NCBI GenBank assembly: GCA_023334545.1
Contig: JAADVB010000007.1
Location: forward strand, 1-64,000
DNA: 64,000 bases
Direction: 5' to 3'
Origin: Salisapilia sapeloensis
Taxonomy: Eukaryota > Oomycota > Peronosporomycetes > Peronosporales > Salisapiliaceae
Shown here: piece by piece, positions 46,689-58,419 of the stretch
Layout of the letters: each line of letters starts with the position of its first letter
Numbering within the stretch: position 1 is the first letter of the stretch
Made by a program: the position numbers and the translations under genes
The notes under the pieces: model-generated
What the model was told of the DNA's origin: nothing
Databases searched by the model: none
Seen by the model: the letters and a program-made list of their open reading frames with translations, nothing else

Positions 46689-48616
46689 ATGTCTGCACCT
46701 GCGTCTGCTACGCCACCTACCTCGAATGACGCGAATCAAGACAAGCCTCGAGCTGGCTCCAAACCACAGGCCAAGCCCAAGGCGAGACAGCGCAAGCAAG
46801 CGCCACCCGTTACGCCGGCTCCGTCCTACTTTGAGTCAACTTTAGCCAAGTTTAAGAAGCAATGCACGTCCAAGTCAGCTGAACAGTTAGAGCAGCAGCT
46901 CCAGTCCTTGCTTCTCCAAGGCGCCTTGGAAGATGCAGCCTACTTGATCGCTGCAAGTGAAGCTTTAGGCGAAAAGTATCATATTTCCGACACGGTCCGA
47001 CTTATGATCGAACAGCAGCACTTTGATACGGCAGCTAGAGTCATTCGTGATATGAAGCTGCAGGAGACGACACCGGAGATCGTCACGATGCTCATCAGCG
47101 CTCTCGTCACTCGAGTTCAGTTCCAAACAGCCATTCGTGTAGCACAGGAAATGGTCCCTGCTTTTCGTGATACCGAATCGAATGCACAGGAAAAAGCGGT
47201 GTGGACGCCCATGGCCATGGTCCAGGCGATGGTCCGTGCCAAGCAGTTCCGACTGGCACTCAAATACAGTCGCCAATTCAAATTAGAAGACCATTTTCCA
47301 GCTCCAAGTCTCGTCTCGAAACTATTTGAGAATCGTAGTTGGGAAGATGCTGTCTCTGCTGTCCTCGTACGTACTTCCAAAAATTGTATAATATCTACTT
47401 AACTAATAAATCGTAGGAATACAAACTGTATGATGAGTATCCTTTGGACGGATTGACGTCAACGATGCTCGCGAATAAACAGTGGGGACTAGCTGTCAAG
47501 GTAATGGGACGACTAAGTCGGGAAGACCAGGGTAAATGGAAAGAGCAGCTCGTTCGACAAGCTGCTGCGAGTGGAGACTTTATCTCTTGCATCAAGTACC
47601 TTCGAGAGTTCAAGTTGGATGATCCAGCTACGTTTTCGGAACTTTTGAAATATCTTGTCGATGAAATGTTGCGTCATGATGAACTGTATAAAGCAATCAA
47701 GTACGCACACAAGTTTGAACTCGCGACGTACTTCCAGGAGAACGGACAATCGTCGTACGATGTCAAGATCCTCATTCGTTTAGCGATGCAGAGAAACCAG
47801 CTACACGTAGCCTCCACGTACATTAAGAAACTAAAGCTACAGGATGCATTCACAGCTGAACTGGCGTGGATGAAACGACAGCAGGAAGCGCAAGTCGCGC
47901 AGTTCCGACAATTCTTTGCCTACAGACAGAACCAATTCGCTCATCCAGCGTTCCAGCAGGAATTGCAGAGGCTTCTGGCATCACAATTGCAAGAAGAGAC
48001 GTATGTGGAGCAGGAAGGAAAGCAAGTGGAGAAAGTCATTAGTTTGAAAGAAGAAATAGTGCCGAAACGTAGTGAAAGACAGCAAGTTGATAAAAGCAAC
48101 GAGGTGTCGCCTGGAAACGCCTCAACAGAACAATCTCGCTTTAACTTTGCACGGCCGCAGGAGAGAACTCCGGCACCTCCACCTGGATTGGCGCCAACGC
48201 CACCTTCGCCAGCTGCGTCGCCTCCCTTGCCACAGTCACCGGCCGTGTCGCCTCCAATGGCATCGCCTCCTGGATTCAACTTCCAACAGTACCCGTCGAA
48301 TGTGAATATGCAGAACGTGTCGCCGATGCATCGACCGCCGATGCCTCCCATGACACCACAGTACTCTCCGTCGTATCCAGCTGGGTCTCAGATGAGAGGT
48401 CCTTCTCCATCGGTGCCAAGAGGTAGCCCACAAGCACCTGGAGGTACGGATGTGGCAGCTCTGGCCATGCAGTTCCACTCGCTCGGGAGCATGCCATCGA
48501 GTAACTCGAGCCCAGGACAGACTAGTGGCTACTACAACGCCTCTGCGTCTTCTCCTTCACGCTTTAAACCGAGCGTCGGGTACACGACCGTGACGACGAC
48601 GAGGCAACCAAAGTAG
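46689..48616 (+). CDS. Conserved-looking helical protein with Pro-rich tail, function unknown
   Basis: Exons 46689-47366 and 47417-48616 (50-nt intron), 625 aa from ATG 46689 (MSAPASATPPTSNDANQDKP). After a basic Pro/Ala-rich head, residues 60-400 are repeating alpha-helical pairs, such as FDTAARVIRDMKLQETTPE, FQTAIRVAQEMVPAFRD, FRLALKYSRQFKLEDHFP and LYKAIKYAHKFELATYFQ, like a TPR/HEAT-type solenoid. A coiled stretch follows (QQEAQVAQFRQFFAYRQNQF), then a Pro/Ser/Met-rich disordered tail. The helical part is a little like the N-terminal region of mut-7/EXD3 proteins, but no nuclease domain is present. I assign no function. Confidence 0.8.
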
Positions 48617-48676
48617 AATGCTAGCTATACAGATTGCTCCTGAAACGAAAAATACATTTCTACTTTGCTATCGAGC

Positions 48677-50537
48677 CTACGATCGTCGGTGGGATTTTGG
48701 ATCTTTCAAACGATTCGGAATCTCTTCCCACGCCTTGCCTTTTACACTGAGCAACCGAGTCGCTCGTTCATCCAATTTGCCGCTAGAAACATTTATATGA
48801 GTGATAGAAAAATGTTTATGCAAGTAGAGCAACGTACCCGCATTTAAGTCCACGCATCTGTAGTTCTTGCTTGAGACGATTGAGACCATACGTCTCCAAC
48901 TCCTTCGCAGACGTGACGTTTGACAAGTCGATCGGCTCCACTTTCTCTTCAACAGCTTCATCACTCTTGACTGGTTCTTCTTCTGTCTTACTCTCTTCTG
49001 TCTTCGTTTCTTCTGCCTTTGTCTCTGCAGTTTCCACTACAGGAACAGTAGCATTAGCTGGAAGGACATAGGCATGTGCGACTGCCTGGTATCCTTCTGG
49101 GAGCTGACTTAACTCCTGTCCGCCAATGTTCACAAGCACAATTTCAGTCGGCTCGAGACTAATCGCTGGTATCATCTCTTCCTCTATCTTTAAACCTGTG
49201 AATGCTGCTTCCATCCATTCTCCGTTGAGAGAAAACCGGATCTCGCCACTGTCCGTATCCAAGAGACAACCAACGACATCGCCCTTCTCCCATGCCTTTC
49301 CATAGGATTGCTCTGTACCGTTGTTCCATTTTAGCTGACGACAACCGTCGTACGCCCACGACTGAGCATGATCCCCGACGCCATCTCCATCGTCGGAATT
49401 GGCAGTGAACGAAGCACCTGCCCAACCGATCTGCACGATGCCACTCGTCACGAGCTTGACTTCGTAGTACCACTTGCCTTTTGACAATCTACAGGAAACA
49501 CCAACTGCCGTGCCAAAGTTACTCTTGCCACGTAGCTCACAAAGACTATGCTTAAAGGTAGTTCCCACTTGTCCGCCAAGTGCCGTGAGCCACTCTGCTC
49601 CATCCAACGAAACGTTCGTACTCTTTACCTCTACTTTTCCCTCTGATTCAGTAGTTTGTTTAAGTTTCCGTTGAAGACCTTCCTGAATCGCTGACTGAAT
49701 ATCGTCCGGTACGTCCTGTTCGTAATCCACGTACTTTTGCTTTTGAGCATTTGCTTCCTGCTCCTTCTTTGCTTTCTTCTGTCGCTTGTGTTCGGTCAAC
49801 GCTTCTCCTCTCAGCTCATCTTCGCCATGTGCAAACTCACAAATACGGCCTCGAGGACAACCCCACCACTTGGGCGCATTCGGAGGAGGTACGACGCCAC
49901 CTTCTCTTGCACTCTGCCAATGACGACACAGTTGAGTCTTTCGACGACGCTTGATACGAGACTTTTTGATACTTTCCGTCCAAGACGGTGTGGAGAGGTA
50001 CCACCCAGGAATCCCGCTCGGGGTTTCCTCCTCCGGGATTTCTTGCTCACTCAAATGCTGCTGGCGCTGTTGTTCTCGAATTGGCGCTTCTTCACGCCAC
50101 TTGTGCATAGCAACTTCTTGATTGACGTGGCGAAGTCGACGGCCGTGGAGATCACGACAGGCACCGAAATCAGTCGTGACTTTGGCGCCAGCACCTTTGC
50201 CCTGACTTCGGAGCATACCTCCAAAGCCACCTTTGCCTCCGCACAGACCTTGTGTAAGTCTCGCTTGAAGCATAATCGGCTCCTTTGAAGCACATGAACC
50301 AATATCATCGACAAGAGGTCGTCCATTGCGAAGAATATCAAGACGGGAGCTGGGAATGTGCTCGCGTTTCGAGATCTCTTCTTTTACGAGCGATAATGGC
50401 GACTCAGTGCCACGAGGGACACTGATTACCATCATATTATTAAACTGAACAAGGAACTCTTGCATCTCACCATCTACGACGGAAGGGAAAGCATCGGTGT
50501 GAGCACAGGATGGCGACATGATAGCTGCTCGGACCAT
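48677..50537 (-). CDS. SDE2 homologue with CCCH-like finger and inserted SPRY domain
   Basis: Exons 48838-50537 and 48677-48782 (55-nt intron), 601 aa. The N-terminus is a ubiquitin-like fold ending in the cleavage site GLCGGKGGFGGMLRSQGKGA, followed by CRDLHGRRLRHVNQEVAMHK, as in SDE2. Next comes a CCCH-like zinc motif (QLCRHWQ...WWGCPRGRICEFAHG). Then a SPRY domain (GVSCRLSKGKWYYEVKL, GWAGASFTANSDDGDGVGD, YDGCRQLKWNNG). The C-terminal SDE2/SAP-like end spans the intron: YGLNRLKQELQMRGLKCGGK and DERATRLLSVKG. SDE2 works in spliceosome activation and replication stress after cleavage at GG-KGG. The finger and SPRY are extra to animal and yeast forms known to me. Confidence 0.88.
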
Positions 50538-50654
50538 CCGTTCTTAGTATTCGTATCGGAGAAATTCTACGCATTTGACTGTACATAGATATGCGAGAAA
50601 AACCACTACTTTAAAAAATAACTTCGAAATTGATTTGCGTTTGATAAATTTGTC

Positions 50655-51860
50655 TTAAGCCTTGACACATTCGATCAGACCAGCGTTGCCATAGTTGCCA
50701 TTCCAACTATTGATATAGATGTTGCTGATCTTGAAGCCAGTGCTTTCGAGTAGCGTTTTCCATTGAGCCTCCGTGCGTTCCTTTGAGGCTAAGAAAGCGA
50801 GCATCACCATGTCCAGCATGGTCGATCCTTCCGATACATTTGTCTCTGGCAAAATGGATTCATTCACGAGTAGGATGGAGTCGTCGCCCATGGCTTCATA
50901 TGTGTTTTGCAGGATTTTGACAGCCTGCATGTCCGGCCAGTCGTGGAGGACGTTGCACATGTAGTAGCACTTTGCTCCTTTGACCGGGTTTGGCTGGAAC
51001 AAGTCAAATACTTGTGCGTCGATGCCGCTTGGTAGTGGTGTCTTAATGTCATTGATCACCACTTCCAAGTCTTGGAGTACCATTTTTCCAGGCAATTCAG
51101 GATGCTTCTTCTTGAAAGACGAGATGTGGCTACCGACACCACCCGCGATATCTACGAAGACAACCTCATCCGACTGCACTTGTAGCTTCTCTTCCACAGG
51201 ATAAATCTCATGCCATTCTTGACTCGGAGTAGACTTTCCGGTCGCCAACGCCAGGTTGAACGCGTGTTGCTTTTCAGTAGCAGTTGCGAGGTACTCGAAG
51301 AAGTGCTTGTCCGTGTTGAGACCAAGCTGAGCGGGACTGTCCCAACCGTCTACGGGCTCTTTGTAGTGATGCTGCTCAAAGTACTCTCGCAAGTGACTAG
51401 TAACTTGAGCAAGGTCTTCATAATGGAGGAACTGCGCCTCTGCGACGGAACCTGAGGTGCAGACGAGAGCTAGCGGTAACGGCTTGTACATTTCCTTGCC
51501 AACTTCCTTGACAAAGCTTCGGCAGATGAGGGCGCGCAGGATACGAACAAGCAGATTCTTATCTCCTCTCGTATGCTTGTTCAGCTCATCAGCAGTTTTG
51601 ACACTTCCATCGTTCATTGCGAGCGCATCGAAGAGACCCATACCAATCGCAACGTAGACGGCACCGAGGAATGGAGAAGAAGTGGCCATTTTAAATGCAG
51701 TAAGGCTTGGTGGCTCAATTTGAAGTCGCAGCATATCGAGCTTTTCACTGAGCTCTGCACGCTGGGCATCTTCAAGTTCGTGCGTCAGTACAGGATCAGC
51801 GATCAGATCATCGAAAGCTTTGTTCAAGGCTTCGACTTTCGGATTGATAAACTTTGGCAT
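50655..51860 (-). CDS. SAM-dependent O-methyltransferase (plant/fungal type)
   Basis: Single exon, 401 aa from ATG 51860. SAM motif I is VVFVDIAGGVGSHISSFKKK; the acidic and adenine-contact pieces are GKMVLQDLEVVINDIKT and QVFDLFQPNPVKGAKCYYMC. The catalytic His region is NVLHDWPDMQAVKILQN, followed by ILLVNESILPE. It matches the Methyltransf_2 family that methylates small phenolics and fungal metabolites. An intron-free gene of a family prominent in fungi invites the question of transfer, but base composition is not clearly different from neighbours. Substrate unknown. Confidence 0.9.
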   Translation of the reverse strand: MPKFINPKVEALNKAFDDLIADPVLTHELEDAQRAELSEKLDMLRLQIEPPSLTAFKMATSSPFLGAVYVAIGMGLFDALAMNDGSVKTADELNKHTRGDKNLLVRILRALICRSFVKEVGKEMYKPLPLALVCTSGSVAEAQFLHYEDLAQVTSHLREYFEQHHYKEPVDGWDSPAQLGLNTDKHFFEYLATATEKQHAFNLALATGKSTPSQEWHEIYPVEEKLQVQSDEVVFVDIAGGVGSHISSFKKKHPELPGKMVLQDLEVVINDIKTPLPSGIDAQVFDLFQPNPVKGAKCYYMCNVLHDWPDMQAVKILQNTYEAMGDDSILLVNESILPETNVSEGSTMLDMVMLAFLASKERTEAQWKTLLESTGFKISNIYINSWNGNYGNAGLIECVKA

Positions 51861-54781
51861 GGTCGAATTATGTTTTTTGGGATGCTTGGAGTGTGGTGCT
51901 CGAGGCGAATTGAGAAATGAAAAATGAAAGCTAGATTAGATTGGGCCGAAGTTTCGCTATCTCCCAACTTCAATGACTCGCTTTCGGCAATGTCTTACCA
52001 TTCAGATACTTTAAAGATCGGACTAATGAATAGAAGTTCTGCATCATCTAGATTCACCATGCCTCATCTTGCACAATGTCCTACCGATCGGATATCGTGA
52101 TGTTCGGTCTATGCAATAGATAACATGACGTACGGATCAGGTGATACGGAATGTACCGTTTGCTTTGTGTTCACCTGTTCAACTTGCTCTTCGTCTATGT
52201 ATCTACCAAGTGCCCATGCGTACATTAATGGCCATGCTCTCAACTTTAGTCCCTTTCATGTTCGGATCAGTACCAAGATTATAAATGATCACCTATACAG
52301 GTCTTCGTCTATGTAGCGTGGTCTGCTGCTCCGTACATTTAATAAAAATACAAAACATTGCATGAAGAGTCTATGTGCCTCTACGCAGTCCACAAGGGAT
52401 AATAACACTTCTGCAATTGCCTTAAAGTTTGGTGCAAATCATGAAGATAGCGGCAAGAACGGTAAGAAGGATCTATCTCATGCTTTTAAACACACCAAAA
52501 TAGTAACTCAAGGAAACTGGTTGATAGAGACAAATCAATGATTACTTTTGCGTTCGGAATACCGTCGAAAGCATCTCATTTGGATTCCTCTTCTTTATCA
52601 GTTCTAACCGCAACTCAAAAGCCAAAGATGACGCCATCGAATAGCTACCAGGCAATCGATGCATCTCCGAAGGATCTCATCTGCAGCTTCAACACTTCTA
52701 TCTAAAGTGAAGCTCACAAGGATGTCATTATGAGTTGAAGTAGAATAAACAGAGTATACAGAGTATAACTTGCTTGGAGAGTGGACTTTAAAACAGAAAC
52801 ATAGATCGTCAGGTATACTGGCGAAAGGAAGCGTGTAGCAAGTTGACGTTGAAGAAAGGCTAATGTTCGACAGGACACAAGATCGTTAAACTCTTTTCGG
52901 TGGTCATTGCTTTTATGAGCTTTGATTTTCTTCACACTCTCAAGCAAGCTTAATGTCGGACGTGAGCTATAATCTCCTTTTTCATTTCGTGGTTACAATG
53001 CGCATTTCCTGTCTATTCGCTCGAGCGTGTATCGCCAAATCTGATCCCAGACTTGACAACCTTGATGACGAAAGCATAGTTGCGGTCTTCAACTTTTTGA
53101 CTTGATTAGTTAAGCCGATGGTAGCCCAGTAATCGCTTGATCCCACAGTGCTCTTTCTCGACGGCCAATCCTCATCTGCTTCAATGCAACATTGCGTCGC
53201 AATTGCTGCGAGCGTCAGAACATGGGCCTGTCTTCAATTACATCTTTTGGTAGTATATAGTTATGAAAATTAATATCGAAAATATGAGGATGCTTTTTTA
53301 ATGGAGAGAATCAGTGCTTGAACATCAAGCAAAGAATTATCATGTTATGAGTCTGCGACTATCATCGCCTGCCTTCGTATCGTCATTTCCAAAAAAAATT
53401 ACCGACTACCTGCTATTCTAAGCGAAAATGAAAGAACACTAGCATTCGTACTTGTCTCCCATATGTGCCCAACAATATATGGATGTGGTTGGCTACGTGC
53501 TTCTGCAACACTAGTGCTACTGATTTTTACTCCCACATGATTTCCAAGCAGTGTTTAAGGCACCCTCTTCTTCACATCTCCAATCGTCCCGCGTCAGCGC
53601 TCGCACATCTTCTCCTGTCCATTTCGCTCGTCGAACCTTCAATTGCTAGCGGTCTTCTAATGCTGACTCCTTCAGGTTGATTTGCGAGTTTTGTTAAGTG
53701 CAATGCATTTCAGTTATACTTCGAGCACCCTCCGGTTAAAGGGCAAACGCTGGTGAAGAGGTGACCTCCAGGAAGACACGGTCTCTCCGGAGGTCTTGAA
53801 CGATAAGCTACGGTGGAGACTTGTGGGCGCGACCGGAAATCGGAAAAGTAGCAGTTCTGTACAAGGCTCGAAAAGAAGGGTAGATGTGAGTTTAGACTGG
53901 AAAGATAGCCGAAAGGTCCGAGAGGACTACGATAAATAAACGTAAATAGAAAAGATAGGATAATGAATAACCAAGAGATACAATGCTCAACACGAAAAGT
54001 CTTTAGACTGCAGTCGTGTTCCTTTTCTATCCATCATCCTTCAAAATATATCGTGAATCCGATAAGATTTTCTTCTGCCGTTCCGAGAACTGCTCAGCAA
54101 AGTCCTCCTCGTTTCGCATTTTTCGTAAATACATTTTTGGCAGCCTATAATTTCCATTTTAGAGGTCTATCGATTCGAGTGGCGATTCAATGAACTGCCA
54201 TAGGAGAGTTTGAGTAGAATGAACAATAACTTTTAGACATATAAAAGTTGGAAACTCTCTGCTTCAATTTCGCTATAGCAATTTATAACATATAAACATA
54301 TGTAGCTGAATATGCTAGACTTCCATGAGACTTTTGTGAAGCACGTGTCTCTCGTACTACGTACAAGAGCTGACTGAACTGCATGCACTTCCGTCAACGA
54401 TCGGATGCATCGATGCATCGATTTTAGGTTATTGGTTGCGCAAGTAGTGCGATCGGAAAGTCAAAAGATCAGCAGTGGAGATATAAACTTCTACAACGGT
54501 TTTGGTAACTTCGCTACGCATCATTCCTTATGCTGCTTACGGTTAGGCAATGCATATTTCTTACTTATAAGAACGTATTATTTTCTTAAATGTAGGCGCA
54601 AGTTTTCGTAATGGTCAGCATCATAAATTTTCAGTTGGAGCACTAGGAAGAAGTCTGACTGCGAGCTTTTCAAACGGACAAAAGTCTTGCGTTGAACTTA
54701 ATGGACATCGGATATTAAGCTGCCGTAGATCGGTAGAAATTATATCAAACGTCAGCTTAGGCCTTTAATCCCGAAAGCTTA
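51861..54781. other. Gene-poor, AT-rich region with one GC-rich hairpin-containing island
   Basis: About 2.9 kb with no credible protein gene. Most of it is AT-rich. A stretch at about 53725-53890 is clearly richer in GC and holds the inverted repeat GACCTCC (53763-53769) / GGAGGTC (53788-53794). No tRNA, rRNA or spliceosomal RNA signature was recognised. Confidence 0.5.
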
Positions 54782-55066
54782 TTATGATTGGTTTTGTCGC
54801 TGTATCTGACGTCTCCGCTCTAGCGGAGACTGAGCTATCTCTTTAATCGTTTGGAAACCTCCGGTTCGAACACGTACATTTTCGCAACGTCGGAGCACTA
54901 CGGTTGGTTTCTCTTCCTTTTCGAGTGAAGCAGAATCTTGAATATTGTTAATGTCCATCCTTTCTGTCGATTGGTTTGATTTGTGTCGCGACGACAAAGA
55001 TTTTGAATTCCGTCGATCTTTGGCTAGCCTAGCGGGTCTGTCTGGGATGTAAGGCAAGGGATCCAT
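54782..55066 (-). CDS. Small hypothetical basic protein
   Basis: Single open frame with a true ATG, 94 aa, beginning MDPLPYIPDRPARLAKDRRN and ending PLERRRQIQRQNQS. It is hydrophilic, rich in Arg, Ser and Gln, with no signal peptide, membrane segment or domain. Its composition is more protein-like than other frames nearby, but there is no further support. It lies alone in a gene-poor stretch. Confidence 0.42.
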   Translation of the reverse strand: MDPLPYIPDRPARLAKDRRNSKSLSSRHKSNQSTERMDINNIQDSASLEKEEKPTVVLRRCENVRVRTGGFQTIKEIAQSPLERRRQIQRQNQS

Positions 55067-55921
55067 CCTACTTTGACGATAAAGGGTAGACTGACAGCGA
55101 TTCGTGCAAGCTATTTTTACTTTTCATTTGATAAACTATTTGATCGCTTGTAAGTTCAAATTATAGTAACTACTGCATATTACTTTTTGTACGCATACTC
55201 AACTACATATCCCTTTGCGGTTTCAGTCGATTAAGATGTCGTTGATACATAAAAGTGAAAGCCTTCTGTGGTTTAGCTTACGTGTCCTGCTAAATTTTGC
55301 GATACGCGAAAACTTTACTGATTTTTCCTGATTGTCGCGAAGTAGACACATAACAGCTCACCGACTGCTTTGCCCCAAAGTCATCGATTAAATGACGATA
55401 ATGTTACTAAAGACTGGGCTTGCTTGTTTCCGAGCGATATATATTGAGCATTTACAAGGACAAGATGATGGCTCACCATTTCATAGCAAGACTAACATGA
55501 ACAACATGATCGTTTTGAAAGGCATCACTGGGTTACCATAGTAGCTCTTAAGCATCCTCATCCACCTTCCCGCGACCATGGATGTTCTTGATGAACTCTA
55601 GCGCTGCTTCGATGTATGAAAGTTTAGTAGTCTACTTTCAAAGCAGTCAAAATACAGACCACTACCTCTGCTTCAGGCAATACACCACCATATTCTCTTT
55701 CCTTTGGAAATAGTAGTACGAAAAGGATAAATTATCCTATCGACTTCTATACACTCTTTATGTCTAGATTGAACCTATTATCATGTAGCATGGTCACCAA
55801 CAAGTAGACGTAAAACGTTAAATATGTCATCTATTTCTCGTTTCTTGTAATTACAAGCTGCACATTTTGTACGAACGCACTTCCATCTCTTCCACTTGCC
55901 ACTATGATTCACACTTGTCCT
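55067..55921. other. Intergenic AT-rich region
   Basis: 855 bp before the stop of the CPBP protease gene. Only scattered short frames; nothing recognisable. Confidence 0.5.
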
Positions 55922-57599
55922 CTACGCCGCTGCAACTTGTGGCTGGACGACGTTCGATCCAAATTGTCGACGACGAAAGAGTAGCCGAAGTTGATTCAAT
56001 CGAAACATGCGTGCTAAAATACACGTCGAGAACCAGATCGTAATGACAATACAAACAGACGCTTCCGAACTAAAGAATGCAAACAACGACTTCTTGGCAT
56101 GCAATGGCGCAGTCAGCTGTCCAAAGACGCTAACAATGTACCTACGCTCGACTTAGTAAGATACTTTATACAAATAGCAAACAGACGTACAGCTTATGAG
56201 TCGCATGATAGACGACACTGGACCAAATGATGTAGGATGACGTGCCTTGGATCCAGCACATGATGATGCGAGAGCCAATGAATAGAAGCGTAAAGGCAGC
56301 GAGAACGTACAAGATACTAAAGTCTTTCGTCTCAACAACAGCATAGCCAGATCCTTCCGGTACGAGCTCCCATGCATCGACAAGGATCATTGGCCAATGG
56401 TACACTGCCCAAACCAGCCCCGTCACAGCCGACGCAAGTACCGGGCTATGACTAAAGACGATTTCTAACGCTATTTCCATTGATTAGAGATACCACTCGC
56501 GACAGTATTTTGATATAGGTACCTGGGAATAACGATCCGCTCCATCCAATTTCTTGGATAAATCCATAAAGAAACCAACTGCAGCCTATAATCTTCCTTC
56601 AATACAACTTTAAACGTTGCTCTACTGCACATGTGCGTACCTATTGCACGTTGACCAATGGCAGTTCCGAGGTCGTAGCGAGGAGGTGGGAGTGGATCCC
56701 AAAAGATACCTACGAGTGCTGTGTAAAAGACGTAGAAGACGAGACCAGAGTCCAGAGCATCTACGTTGTTGTAGCTAAATGTCATCTCTAGTTCACGCAC
56801 AAACGGCCTGTTGAACTGCATACGCGACGTTAAGTCTACAGTAGATACAATGACAAGCAAGAGGACATACTGGATTGACCATGTGCGTTGCAGCTGTGAA
56901 GGAGAAGGCAGCTACTTCACACAGAGTTGGAATCGCGTAGCTGAGTAAGAATAGACGCAACATGGTGTGCATTGAGTAGCAGCGGAAGAGATGATGAAAG
57001 GGAGGGATGTTCCACTGCGGAGGCGTGTGACAAGCAGTCAGCCTCTTATTCGCAACTACATGCATGTATATAATTAAAAGCACAACTAGAAACACATCTC
57101 AAGGTAACGTACTGCGTCGAAGCGCGACGGCACTAATACAGGGCCCAAACATCCACAGCGCTCGAAAACAAGCGACGGTGATAGACCTCGTGGGTATGCC
57201 CCACTGCTTACAGAAGACCAATCCAGTGATCGCCAATATCGTCGTCGAGAACAGTACCACCAAGTACGCAGTGACAGCATCTCTGTAGGCCCACATGACG
57301 TCCGTGGAAAACATGCCATGGAAAAAGTAATTGGAAAACCCGTCGCCATTACGCTGATGATGATACTGATGTGCAGGTTGGACGAGTGGATAGTACTCTT
57401 CCCAGATATTCTCCTTATCTGATGAAATCGCACTCCCATGAGATTGTTCCGCAGCAGATCCAGTCGGAAGTGAAGCATCGGCATGTACGTCAGATGTAGA
57501 GTAAAAGGAGCTATTATGCGCGTGTGCAGGCATATGATACGAGCTCAGTATCGTGCCGTAGGTACTTGATTGCGCTGCTTCTTGCGTGTGGCGCCCCAT
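55922..57599 (-). CDS. CPBP (CAAX/Abi) family intramembrane protease-like protein
   Basis: Six exons: 57113-57599, 56871-57055, 56641-56815, 56523-56585, 56191-56470, 55922-56141; introns 49-57 nt; 469 aa. The first 115 residues are Ser/His-rich and soluble. About eight hydrophobic segments follow. The family region is FLYGFIQEIGWSGSLFPALE, then ASAVTGLVWAVYHWPMILVD and IIWSSVVYHATHKL, placing the Glu and two His motifs in the right order. The usual EExxxR motif reads QEIGWS here, so the first Glu and the Arg differ. Rce1-type members cleave CAAX proteins; bacterial-type members have varied roles. Activity is uncertain. Confidence 0.82.
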
Positions 57600-57662
57600 C
57601 GTCTCCTGCTTCTACTTCTGCTTGGTGTCGGATGCGGAAAGTTTATTAATGAAGAAAGTAGC

Positions 57663-57999
57663 TCATGGAGATACGAGTGTTCGGATATTTAGATGCATTC
57701 GACTAAATTTTGTAGATGTGGTAGGAGGTAGTTTAATGGAACATCTAGGACAGCTCTTCGAGGCGCGTAGCAATGCTTCGGGCGGTTCCACCCGCCTTTT
57801 GCACATAGAAAGTGGCATCATACTCTTATCTACTTGTTTCGTGTCGATTACAAGTGTAAGCAATGTACTGCTGATTTCGGTGCTTTCCCTCAGACGATCA
57901 ACGGTCAACGTCTTGTCTGTACAAGATGTGCAGGGGATGCATGACGCTGTCGAGGTGGATCCAACCGCAGCCAGCAAATGGATCTTGGGCGATGCTCAT
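57663..57999 (-). CDS. Small hypothetical protein, two exons
   Basis: Exons 57923-57999 and 57663-57867 with a 55-nt intron (GTACAG...AGCAG), 93 aa. It starts MSIAQDPFAGCGWIHLDSVM and has LLTLVIDTKQVDKSMMPLSM and one CxxC (SKSCPRCSIKLPPTTSTKF). The intron model removes a weak unspliced reading without ATG. A second CxxC partner is not seen, so a full zinc finger is unlikely. Not recognised. It precedes the CPBP protease on the same strand. Confidence 0.5.
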
Positions 58000-58419
58000 T
58001 CGTGTGACGGCGGTCGTGTCATTATAATTGAAGTTGCGTTGAAGTAGTCGAGTACGTGCTGAAGAGCACTCGGTTCCTTCAAGTGCCTCGAGTAGGAACA
58101 GAGCCTTGTCTATCTCTGAAAGGTAGAGCTAGGAAACGAGTATAACTAGATGTTGGCTTGTAGTAGACGTGTCTACTATGTTTGCTACGATACAAGTAGC
58201 TACGTGACGGATCGAATGAAATCTAGGAAAGGTATGTGTGCAATTGATCACTCGTTCCGGACAGCCAATGTATCGAGTGGCCATGTTCACAACACTTTGT
58301 CCTCTCCTGGTATCTTACCAACACCATTCCATCGCAACTTCCTAACTGGAGACTACGTCTCACAGGCCCAAGATGTCATCTTCCAGATCATCCAACTACA
58401 CACCACCATTAGTTTCTAT

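Noticed and set aside
53725-53890. SRP RNA, from a GGTGACCTCC match and a later AGCAG
   Set aside because: The helix 8 core and its asymmetric loop do not match the conserved pattern, so the resemblance is partial; kept only as an unclassified structured region.
54810-54880. Possible tRNA because of a GGTTCGAAC box near 54860
   Set aside because: The T-stem bases do not pair and no D-arm or acceptor stem can be placed; the stretch also lies within a small open frame.
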